DNA from: Haplosporangium gracile
Taxonomy: Eukaryota > Mortierellomycota > Mortierellomycetes > Mortierellales > Mortierellaceae
Assembly: GCA_015499985.1 (NCBI GenBank)
Contig: JAAAUF010001207.1
Coordinates: 1-10,349, forward strand
Reading direction: 5' to 3'
Length of the DNA: 10,349 nucleotides
Shown here: in pieces, positions 1 through 8,193 of the stretch
How positions within the stretch are numbered: the stretch's first letter is position 1
Layout of the letters: the number at the start of each line of letters is the position of its first letter
Position numbers and translations under genes: made by a program
Notes under the pieces: model-generated
The model's input: the letters and a program-made list of their open reading frames with translations, nothing else
The model's database searches: none
What the model was told of the DNA's origin: nothing

Positions 1-1058
1 GAGCAGGAGCCGCAGGACCGGCGATACGCACAGGAGGTGCAAGTTGGAGGGAGAGGCTTTCGGCTTGGAAACCGTGGGACAGCCATGGCAGCTATTACCC
101 TCAACAACAGCATCCTGGAGGACTTGACTATAATCTAGGAACAGGCCAAGGAGGAGGCAGGTTATGGTTAATGGACGAGTCTGACCCACATTACGATAGA
201 TCGACGGCTGCAGCGGGTGTCACTGCAGCGATGCGACCTGTCTCATACGACACCAGTGGCGGTCTCAGCGGTCCTGGAGACACCATCATTGAAGAAGGAG
301 AAGGAGAAGGTCAGAACCTCTACGGTAACTACCCATACAACAACACGCAGCCTCAGGATAGGTACTACGATCAGGATGAAGTCGCCTACGCCGCTACCGC
401 CATGGCAACAGCGCCCAGAGGGGCCGCAGGAACTCTGCATCCCCTGGACGACACTGCCCATCTCTCATTACAACGAGGTTCTTCATCCGTTACAACCGCA
501 GCAACAGCCATGACCTCTAGGTCTCAACAACGCCAATTACAACAGCAACCTAGCCGTGGCAGTTTCACAGGTCAGACTTCTCCGTCACTCAGACAACTGG
601 AGCGACTTTCGACTGAAGAAGGGTCAGATTACATCGACAGCCATGGCCTTCATCGTCAGAGTCGAGACTGGACACTCTCCAGCGCAGCCAGCACCGGTGT
701 CGGCGTTGGTGTCGGTACAGGAGCCATCGAGGACAGGACATTGATACGGGTTGATCCAGACCAACTCGAAAGCCACGCGATATTCGAGCTCTTCCGCAAG
801 GCACCCCAAGCCATCCTCAGTACATCACCTCCTCAACGACAGGACTCTGTAGGTGGTAAATCACCACCCTTGCCGTCTGCCCCTCCATCGCCGCCTAGCG
901 AAACGACAACTGATACAGGGACGGCGAAGATGCTCGTAGATGGTCAGAAGCATAAGAACAGCGAGGTTTCTGAATCGGATCCGACAACGACTACTCTCCT
1001 CTCGAGCGAGTCAACGCCGGTCTCCAAACCTGTGTCTCTCGTGTCTGAGCAGCAGTAA
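1..1058 (+). CDS. C-terminal part of a low-complexity, probably disordered protein (5' end outside window)
   Basis: The reading frame beginning at base 3 is open from the left edge to the TAA at 1056-1058, giving at least 351 residues. The first ATG in the window (171) is therefore not a credible start: the codons before it (including SYYPQQQHPGG and LGTGQGGG) have the same composition and no stop. The protein is rich in Gln, Ser, Thr, Gly and Pro, with a Glu-Gly run (EEGEGEGQ), a Tyr/Asn/Gln patch (YGNYPYNN), Gln runs (QQRQLQQQ), a GVGVGVGTG repeat and a PPLPSAPPSPP stretch. The only segment with hydrophobic, possibly folded character is around LESHAIFELFRKAPQAIL. I see no transmembrane segment or catalytic motif. 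It resembles the disordered tail of a fungal regulatory or membrane protein, but I do not recognise the family. Coding status is supported by length and by an AATAAA shortly downstream. It converges with the pseudogene to its right. Confidence 0.75.
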   Translation, partial: AGAAGPAIRTGGASWRERLSAWKPWDSHGSYYPQQQHPGGLDYNLGTGQGGGRLWLMDESDPHYDRSTAAAGVTAAMRPVSYDTSGGLSGPGDTIIEEGEGEGQNLYGNYPYNNTQPQDRYYDQDEVAYAATAMATAPRGAAGTLHPLDDTAHLSLQRGSSSVTTAATAMTSRSQQRQLQQQPSRGSFTGQTSPSLRQLERLSTEEGSDYIDSHGLHRQSRDWTLSSAASTGVGVGVGTGAIEDRTLIRVDPDQLESHAIFELFRKAPQAILSTSPPQRQDSVGGKSPPLPSAPPSPPSETTTDTGTAKMLVDGQKHKNSEVSESDPTTTTLLSSESTPVSKPVSLVSEQQ

Positions 1059-1109
1059 CAGAAACCCTCGCAATGAAAAAAAAGCATATCTTACATTCCA
1101 CACGTAAAA

Positions 1110-1115
1110 AATAAA
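1110..1115 (+). promoter_or_regulatory. Possible polyadenylation signal of the left-edge gene
   Basis: AATAAA lies 51 bases after the TAA stop of the upstream + strand gene, in an A-rich stretch. The distance suits a short fungal 3' untranslated region. It also lies only about 45 bases beyond the terminal stop of the convergent pseudogene, so the 3' ends of the two transcripts would almost meet. Confidence 0.45.
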
Positions 1116-1157
1116 GCAACTCACTCCTAGTATGGGGAATACTAAGTTTATGGTATA

Positions 1158-2953
1158 CTAGAACAAGCTAATGGTGCCATCCCAGCCTTCACTACCAACA
1201 CATCGGCGACAGACAAACTGACCCTTAACATCATACTTTTTCTGAACAGAGCGAAGAGGATAGTTGGAGGCACCAAAAAGCTTTGCTGCCAGTCGAGCTC
1301 GTTGGGGTCAGCCTCAGTTCCCTACGTTCCTCCACCGGGTGTACTCCTACGCAGACGACCGACAGACTAGGTGAGTTTCTGTCGGTAGATACGTTGAGTG
1401 GTGTAGGGCGTGCCATCCTCCCACTCGATGGCGCCAATGAAGAGCAGCAGAGCGTCGCGCCATGCGGGGACGACAGATGTGTCTTGCGAGCTACCTCGGG
1501 AGACTTGACCGCCGGCTACAAACTGGATCAGGAACCCTGCCTCGGGCTAGATCTGAGTAAGATCCTCTTGGAACTTGACCAAGGTCGACGACAACAGGTC
1601 GACGCCACGATCTGGCTAGAACATGAAGCGAGGGATCAGACGCGAGCCGAGGAGAGCGTTAACTCCGGCGGCTTTCTCGCCAAACATGGCATCTCCGCGT
1701 GCCTGGAACATGGCGTAAAATGTAGGGTAGTGATCGACGGTGTTGTTGACGATACCCACGGTGGGGAACGAACGTGCATAGTCGAGGAAGGGCTACATGC
1801 CGGCTGTGGCTTGCTTGACGCTGGCATGGGGTAAAAATTACTGGATCACAGCGCCAATGGGTCTGACAGCAGCATAGCCGGACCACCCATCATTGGACCA
1901 GCCACCGTGTCGGGCATAGAAATCGCGCATCATCTTGTTCTACTCTCAGTATCGTTTGAGAAGACGGTCGCTTGGAATTAATTGATGTTCTCGAGAGGCG
2001 GGTGGGTGCGATACACAGCCTCGACGACCACCGCAAAACCAAGTGCTCCACCGCGCTGGGCCCGGAAGAGATTTTGATTCAGGTAGTCATTGGCAATGCG
2101 CACCTCACTGTCGGCCGTGACGACCGTGTACTGAAGGACATGATCGGCACAGAGACCATGACGAGACGTAAGAGGACCATGACCGCCGCCCAAGTAAAAG
2201 CTGTCGACGGCGCCCACAGAACCATGACCACCACCTATGGCAATGCGGCTATGTGTGTCAACAGCCTTGTAGCCATCCCTCACACGGCACCTGGTCCAAG
2301 CACAAAGGCCGGTACACACTCCTGGATCTCTCGTTCTGTAACGTCGGCAGGAATAAACGCCTCAACAACCTGAGTATCGTTCATGGCGGTGACTCACAGA
2401 CTGATCGACGACGGTGCGGTGCTCCGACTAAGGAAGTCATGTCCTGTATTCTTGATGACCAGGCGGATATTATGCTCAGACGCAAATCGGACCGTCTCTT
2501 GAATGTGGGCAACGCTCATAGCCTTGACAGTGTAGACAGGGACCGCACCCCGGTAGCATGGTGTCGACTGATTAGTCCCCAAGCAACCCCGGCCGTGAAA
2601 CATCCTCCAGTTTGTCTGAAGCAAGATTCCCGGCTCGTCTGTGCGCCACCGAGCATCATAGTAGCCCTTTTGAATCCTGTCACATTGGACCTTGTCGTAA
2701 TAAGGGTCGTGGCACTCGCGGGCGGCTGGGAAAGTGGCTATCAAGTTACCATCGACAGAATTCTTGAAGGCAGACCAGACGGTAGAAGACGACTAGCAGG
2801 GCTGGTCAGGGAGACAGCGATAGCGGGAAATGGCGGCGAAAGGTTGGGAGTAGAGTTGTCGGAGGCGACAGCAGTGACGGGAGTCGTAGAAAAGAGTGCA
2901 TCGATCATCAGTAAGACGACCGGTGATTGTAAAGATAATTGATGAAGAAGCAT
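1158..2953 (-). pseudogene. Broken secreted FAD-linked oxidoreductase (BBE-like / 6-hydroxy-D-nicotine oxidase family)
   Basis: Read on the - strand, successive frames give an almost full-length FAD_binding_4/BBE-family protein: about 600 codons, the usual family length. An ATG at 2953 opens a short hydrophobic leader (VVLLMIDALF), as in secreted members. Then come a Cys-rich segment (YRCLPDQPC), the FAD-domain core with VIKNTGHDF (its His matches the covalent flavin His of the family), IGGGHGSVGA, GGGHGPLTSRHGL and QYTVVTADSEVRIAN, then VVVEAVYRTHPP. The C-terminal domain ends with NEADPNELDWQQSF and FVCRRCVGSEGWD. The second flavin-linking Cys of bicovalent members appears absent (GGGHGSVG). 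In-frame stops fall at 2793-2795 (TAG), 2394-2396 (TGA), 1978-1980 (TAA), 1838-1840 (TAA), and 1793-1795, 1616-1618, 1547-1549, 1367-1369 and 1322-1324 (all TAG). Frame changes occur near 2800-2870, 2285, 1945 and 1275-1280; the last fits loss of one T from a T run. The frame then closes with TAG at 1158-1160. Members of this family oxidise alcohols, carbohydrates or alkaloid-like substrates, but this copy cannot yield an intact enzyme. No intron is visible. Sequencing errors alone would not give this many stops. Confidence 0.9.
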
Positions 2954-3527
2954 TCTGCTTGGCAAAAAGTTAGTCGACAAGCTTGAGTGGGTTTGTGGTT
3001 GTTCTTTTGTTTTTTACGCTCAAAAGAAGGAAGGAAGGAAAGAACGAAAAGGTAAAAAAAACTCAGATGCTGAAAATAGAGAGAGAGAGAGAAGAGGGAG
3101 ACGGTCGTGTGGAATTGATTCAAAAAAGATAGTAACATTCCAGAGAAAAGGGTCCGTGGACAAGGTCGGCATCCATGTATATGTATGCTGGAATGGACAA
3201 GGGTTGCCTATGGGACATGGTCCCCCGTCAATCCCATGTCAATCTGTGTTTGCACAGCCCCGTCTATGGGATTCTAGAAACGGAGACCATTGAGATCAGC
3301 AAAATCATAGACATAGCGAACGTAGTTTTTTGCTTTGTACATGTTCGCGTGGACGTTGATTGCCTTTGTGGTTCCCACCTTGGGTGAAGAGGGCCTAGTT
3401 ATGACCTGTGCACGCCCTCATCAAAGTATGTTATGTTTACGATTCTTACACCATCATTCCTGACATACTAAAAAAGGAAGCATGTTGGACCGCCGTTGAT
3501 TATGTTTTTATGTGACAGAGTAATGTT
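2954..3527. other. Gene-free spacer between the pseudogene start and the AP-3 gene end
   Basis: No convincing coding sequence is present in these 574 bases. The part next to the pseudogene (about 3000-3110) is purine-rich on the + strand: AAGG repeats near 3025-3040 and a GA dinucleotide run near 3079-3092. Read from the pseudogene's side this is a CT-rich tract just upstream of its ATG, as expected for a fungal promoter or leader. The rest (3140-3527) is of mixed composition and should hold the 3' untranslated region of the AP-3 gene. I saw no canonical AATAAA on the - strand there. A small inverted repeat (ATCCCAT near 3230, ATGGGAT near 3266) is the only structure noticed. Confidence 0.5.
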
Positions 3528-5451
3528 TCATGCGCGGATTTGGTATCTTCCTGCTTTGGTCATTGTCCGGACACCCTTGTAGGGCTTATACATCTCATTA
3601 AACAGCTTCAGTACATCCACCTTGAGACCCGAGAGTGAATGTGAGTTGATCAGAAACTCGACTCCAATGTTGTATCCTGCATTCGCTGCGGCCTCACTAC
3701 TATTAGAACGATTTCAAACATACAACAGTTAGTTCATCAGCCAACTGATGTCAACAAAGAAAAGAAACCCCTCAATTGCCTTTTTCAAAACCTTTGCCTA
3801 ACAATACCTTGCACTGCCAAAACCAAAAGATCCAGAGAGGACAGGTGCCCGCTCGCGCGGCACAATTTTGCCAACATCCCAACGCAAGACCTTGCCGACA
3901 GGGTCAAACATGTACTGGCCGACATTGCACTGAGCCGTCAGCGTGGTTGTGGATTTATGCAAGGGTAACGTCAGCACGACATTCTCGACTGCTTTTCCGT
4001 CCGTGTTCCTTAAACTGACTGTGATATCGAATTTCGCGCCGTTGGCTCCAATGTTAATCGATGGCTTAACCTGAATCGGCAAGTTTTGTTGGCTTGGCAA
4101 GTTCACCCTAATTTGTAAATGCCAGATATCAAATATTGATTTCTATCAGTCATCAAATACTTTGGTTCATATATAGCTGCTCTACTCGAGTCCTTTCAAG
4201 CAAAAGCCACGTTCTGACATACCGGTAGCTCATGAGACGGAAGTGACCATCTGGTGGCACAAAGGAAAGAACCTTGTCTGACTCCCACTTGTTGAAGCGC
4301 ACCGACTGATGAAAGCTGCAGTCGTCCACCAATCGTGGGTTAACAAAGCTAAGAGTCAAATCCGGCATTCCTGCATATCCGTGCATACACAAACAACAAT
4401 ATTAGTTGTCTTTCCGAAGTCTCCATGTTGAATACGAAACAAGGACGTAAACGCCACAGTGTCAGTGCGATCCTGCCCTAGCTTACCGGAAAGACGCGAG
4501 TTGGTTTGAATGGTTCCATGGGCCTCACAAGAGACAGCCTTTCCAGTAGAGTCGACAATGGCATCAATCTCCTCGACGATATCGAAAAAGATCTCGTTGC
4601 TATTGTACTTGACTCCTGCTTTACGCCAGGGCAAGTTGGACATGCCATGGGGCATCTTTCGGGTCGAGACCGAAGTAGTAGCGCCCAGAGTGTTGACGAC
4701 CTTATTAAGGATGTTGGGTGCGGGTACGATTTCCTTGAGAGAATTGGGTTCTGTTGTCAAAGGGAAGCCGTCGTCCATCATCTCCTCCAGAAGCTGGTAT
4801 ACCGTCACAAAATTCTCCTTGATCACTGTCTCCGAGACCTGTCCAAAGTACTCTTGCATGATGTCGGGGATCCTGTGCAAGAACTCGAACACCATCATTG
4901 GATCGACTAAGGAGGATGGAGGAGTGAATATGGTTTTGAGTTGTTAGCTGAGGTGATGCCACGTATGACCGACTCAGTTGTTTCCTCAAAGCAAAATTGA
5001 TTCCAAAAGGTAAAGCTCCCTTCAAAGAGTGGAGGCGAGAGGGAATGAAGACTTACCCTCTTTAGTGACGGGGCTGAGGTAGGTGAGTCCATCACGGTAG
5101 ACGTTGATGAGTTGGTACTTTGGTGAAGCGATGATGGGCAGGACATCCTCGCGTGTGACATCTTCCCCTTCGGTCATCGCCTTGGAGACTTGGTCGTTGA
5201 AAAAGTCGACCACCCGGCGAGGAATCAGTTCATGCCAGTGTTTCTCAATAATGACCTTCCTATCAGCGAATGGAATAGGCCACAGAGATACAGTGGAAGG
5301 ATGTGTTATAATCGAGAGGTGTTTTGAGTTGTTGATTGCATGACAGTCGGTGTGAGCGCTGGCTTCCCTTCTTCCTGTGTGTGGCATACAAAAAAAGTCA
5401 AAGTAAAGTGATTTACCCTGTGGGGGAGAGCACGAACAGCGATTCAATCAT
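3528..5451 (-). CDS. APM3: AP-3 adaptor complex mu subunit, complete, six exons
   Basis: The spliced product has 425 residues, close to about 418 for animal AP3M. Exons on the - strand are 5451-5417, 5259-5057, 4906-4487, 4370-4223, 4107-3808 and 3699-3528. All five introns are GT-AG, 108 to 157 bases long, and join in phase to give 1278 nt ending in TGA. The start ATG gives MIESLFVLSPTG, the classic AP-3 mu N-terminus. The longin-like domain follows (GKVIIEKHW, then residues 80-90 VDPMMVFEFLH, then SETVIKENFVTVYQLLEEM). The mu-homology domain runs from about residue 169 (SNLPWRKAGVKYNSNE, IEEID-type segment as VEEIDAIVD, SGMPDLTLSF, VRFNKWESDKVLSFVPPDG, FRLMSYRVNLP) to the end (YKGVRTMTKAGRYQIRA). 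In the family, AP-3 is a heterotetramer on Golgi/endosomal membranes; mu reads tyrosine-based sorting signals and directs cargo to the vacuole or lysosome without passing through the late endosome. No lesions are seen, so the gene appears functional. No in-frame TAG or TAA is used as a sense codon. Confidence 0.95.
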
Positions 5452-5720
5452 CGTTCCCTTGTCAGTCGCTTTTTGTAAGTAATATTATTCCTGTGGTTTT
5501 AGACTGAGTCCTCGTCCTGATGTCGCGTCTTGTGATGGAAAGTGTCGCTGAGGTCCAGCCTGGTTCCTGAGTCGTGAGTGGGAAAGTGGAAGCTGTGAAC
5601 TTTGGCTAAGGTGTCAAGAAACGTCCAAAAAAAAATCGACGTCACAGAAAGACCTGCCCGTCGTACAGGTTAGTTCAGCGATTGATTAGGTGCACAAGTT
5701 GGTGGCACACTAACTCTAGC
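5452..5720 (-). promoter_or_regulatory. Upstream region of the AP-3 mu gene
   Basis: This is the stretch directly 5' of the AP-3 mu start codon. It has no TATA box near the ATG, as is usual for housekeeping genes. A palindromic GACGTC core (5638-5643, inside CGACGTCAC) resembles an ATF/CREB-type bZIP site about 190 bases upstream of the ATG. A short inverted repeat (ACCTG / CAGGT, about 5652-5670) lies nearby. Both could be chance; neither is supported beyond the motif match. Confidence 0.25.
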
Positions 5721-7360
5721 GCTCGCCATTATGCCACAGCAAGTGAACGAACCGCTCAAATGCCGACTTCACACTCATGGTGCGGGAAAAATAAAAAAGA
5801 AACAAACGCGCATCCAGATTGGGAAGGATAGCATAACAAAGAGGTGAATGCGCCTCCATGTTCGATTTTCTCTTAATTGGTCGTGGATATATAGGATAGT
5901 TGTCATTCGGAGAAAAAATGCGGGGTGTGATGGCTCCAGGTTGGCTCATACAAGGCGCACTGTACATGGGAGCATTTATACTCCTCTCTCCCCCCGCTGA
6001 CTCGGCGGAAGGGATCCTCGTGGATTCCTGACAAATAACCCAATGTCTCAAATGGAACTTCAGTCATCAATCCGCGGGCTTTTTTTTTTATTCTGTTGGC
6101 TTCGAACGCGACTCTCCGACAGCTGACTCGTTATATTTTTATCTCGAAAGGAACGGGGGCGCCGCATGATCGCATGTAAATACACTATAGACCATAAGCA
6201 AAAGACAAGTGTGCGGATACCTTCAGAACAGTGGTGACTAGAACTCTGTGAGTTCAGGGCATCAGCTGCACCAATGAAGAGACAGACCTTAGATCAGATT
6301 ATGAATGCCACCCCTTCTCTCCCACTACCTCTCTGCTTATGCTTACGTTCCCAAGAAAAAAAAAAAAGAAAGTTGTCCAGACTTTTGAACGACGCCTCCA
6401 ACAAAGTCTGTCAGTCTATGGTTGGTTGGGTTTTTGACTTTTTTTGTTCACAAGAGGAAATCGTCAATCTTGAAGGGGACGAATCGAATCGCTCTGTTTT
6501 TTTTTCTAGCATAGAAAAACTGTGCTGGGCTTGGACCTGGACCTCCCCTTGTACGCTGAGCATAAAAGCAACCAGAGAAGAGAAAAAGTATTGATCTGTG
6601 TAATTGTTGAGGCAGAAAAAAAAGCGTAGTCATTTAACCATTGCAAAAGAACTACCTCTCAACCGGATGAATCTCCTTGTTATCATTGCTATTCCCTCCT
6701 TTTGCCACCTTGTGTTTGCACCATATATCTTTTGTTTTGTCCAATGTTCAGACTTTCATCTTGAAGTGCCCACTCCTGCTTCTTCTTGCATTGTAATTGC
6801 TGCTCTTTCGTCATCAATCTATAAGAATGTGTTTGTATGTTTCCATGCAATGCATGTTTACCATCGGATCATCAATGATATTTGTGTTGTACTATAAAAG
6901 AAGGATAGCTAAAAAAGATTGGATGCGAAGCTTTTGTTTGCTTATTTGAAAAATGTCCTTGAAAGATCTTGAGCTCAGGATCTCGCATGTGCACAGAGAA
7001 TGTTTCCCCATTGCTGGTTAGCTTGAACCCAAAAAAAAAAAATATAGTCGACTCTATCTTTTTTTTTCTCCTTGTTCTCTTTTGTTTTGTTTGTGTTTTG
7101 TGTAGCATTGGAAAGTGCACCAATTGAACGATACACTTCTTTGTGGAAACAAGAAGTCATAAAGGAAAAAAGAAGGATGAGAAACGACGGCACGAATGCC
7201 GCATGAGTGATTGCGGGAGATAGAGAAGGAAGACGACAAGGCAAGCAATGTTGAGAGCATATTTTCTGTCCTCTCTTTCTTTTTCAGCGGCCTATTGTTT
7301 TGTTAGTCGAATTGAATTGCAGATGGATATGCAGGCATTAAAGCCCAGAATCAGAAAGAG
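5721..7360. other. Long intergenic stretch without recognisable genes
   Basis: About 1.6 kb in which the open frames are short, lysine- or serine-rich by homopolymer translation, and match no family I know. I looked on both strands for spliced protein motifs, tRNA T-arms, 5S rRNA and U6 and saw none. Notable contents are repeated A- or T-runs of 8 to 12 bases, a TATATA-containing patch near 5885-5895, a good TATA-box string (TATAAAAG, 6893-6900), a split palindrome CATGCA/TGCATG (6844-6856) and a 20-bp near-palindrome (6964-6983). A non-coding transcript or distal promoter elements for the divergent AP-3 and Ras genes are possible but unsupported. Confidence 0.45.
6893..6900 (+). promoter_or_regulatory. 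TATA-box-like string without an obvious gene
   Basis: TATAAAAG is a consensus-quality TATA element in AT-rich surroundings. No protein-coding gene starts within several hundred bases downstream, and the Ras start is 1.3 kb away. It may be chance or may drive a non-coding RNA. Confidence 0.15.
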
Positions 7361-7364
7361 ACAT

Positions 7365-7510
7365 TACACAATAGCGTGAGAGGCTTTGAGAGAGTATGAG
7401 TGAATGAGAGTATGAGAGTGAGAGTTGAAGTGAAGAGGAGAGAAGGAGGTCAAGAGTGAATGGAGATGAGAATGAACAGCGAGCGCGTGAATGCGAGTGT
7501 TTGGATGTGG
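7365..7510. repeat. Purine-rich GAGA/GAGTGA low-complexity block
   Basis: The + strand is strongly G/A-rich, built from GAGAGT, GAGTGA and GAAG units, with an exact 11-bp direct repeat GAGAGTATGAG at 7390-7400 and 7406-7416. Its complement has the same TCACTC flavour as the pyrimidine block further right, so the two form an inverted compositional pair. On the - strand it looks like a fungal CT-rich leader, but no convincing - strand gene follows it. Confidence 0.5.
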
Positions 7511-7794
7511 TGATTGACAAAGAGCGGACAAGTGACCATGGTCAACGAGTAGGATAACAGAGGGCGTTCTTGACTGATATTGGTTGGCTGTGTGTGTTGT
7601 GAATATATGTATGTTTGTGTATATGTATGCGTTGTTCCTCATTTATTACCCGCTAATGAATGAAAGTAAGCTCCAATGCTCGAATGCTCGAAATCAAATG
7701 CCCTCTTTGTGTCTGTGTTCTAGGGTTGGTGGAACGACAAATCAATCAAATCAAAGCAAATCAATCAATTGTCCTGAGTTCAATTCTGTTAGTC

Positions 7795-8193
7795 CCCCTC
7801 CCCCCCCTTTTTTTTATCTCTTCGTCTTCTTCAACCAACCATTTTTTTTTCTTCTCACTCACTCACTCTCTCCCTTCTCTTCTTTCTCTGTCCTTTTTTT
7901 TCCGTTCCTTCTCTTCTCCTTCCCTTCGCCATCACGCCACCACTCACTGTCGTCGTCACTCACTCCATCACTCACTCCAAAACCACTCGCCATCACTCTC
8001 TTCTTTCTCTCACCTATTCACTCACTCACTCTCATCTCTTCCTCCATTCCGCAAACACCACCTTCTCTTCACATAACTTTGTGTTCACTCCTCCTTGTTG
8101 ACTATTTGCACCCTCCTATTTCTTTTTAGTCAATACATCCTATCCAACTCTAATATCCTTTCTTCCCCTCTCAACACAACACATATCCTCAAG
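7795..8193 (+). promoter_or_regulatory. Pyrimidine-rich promoter/5' leader of the Ras gene
   Basis: About 400 bases directly before the Ras ATG are almost purely C and T, interspersed with A in CACT units. They begin with C and T homopolymers (about 7797-7816), then CTCACTCACTCACTCTC (about 7855-7871), then further CACT/TCAC repeats to about 8030. CT-rich tracts before the start are common in filamentous fungal promoters of well-expressed genes. The sequence just before the ATG (CCTCAAG) has A at -3, a good initiation context. A 181-codon open frame across the area is only translated simple sequence (Ser/Phe/Leu/His/Pro). Confidence 0.6.

Noticed and set aside
1283..1834. 183-codon open frame on the + strand
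   Set aside because: It is antisense to the oxidoreductase pseudogene, whose - strand translation matches the family in detail; the + strand product has no recognisable motif.
2369..2396. GTGAGT...CAG as an intron that would remove the TGA at 2394-2396 in the pseudogene
   Set aside because: It would be only 28 nt and would delete the family-conserved MND segment; a Trp-to-stop change in frame explains the sequence better.
2253..2942. 229-codon open frame on the + strand
   Set aside because: It is antisense to the N-terminal half of the same pseudogene, where NTGHDF, YYDARWRTD and other family motifs are read on the - strand.
4506..4947. Two + strand open frames of 134 and 145 codons
   Set aside because: They are the complement of AP-3 mu exon 3, which is strongly conserved on the - strand.
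5716..6051. 111-codon open frame on the - strand
   Set aside because: No family resemblance, no supporting splice structure or conserved motif; length is within chance expectation.
6100..6150. TTCGAA-containing string resembling a tRNA T-loop
   Set aside because: The flanking five bases do not pair on either strand, and no acceptor or anticodon arm can be built around it.
6604..6897. 97-codon hydrophobic open frame on the + strand
   Set aside because: AT-rich sequence yields hydrophobic residues by composition; there is no convincing start context, neighbouring exon or known motif.
7584..8129. 181-codon open frame on the + strand
   Set aside because: It translates the CT-rich leader into Ser/Phe/Leu/Pro/His simple sequence and has no domain; another frame of the same tract is also open, as expected for low-complexity DNA.
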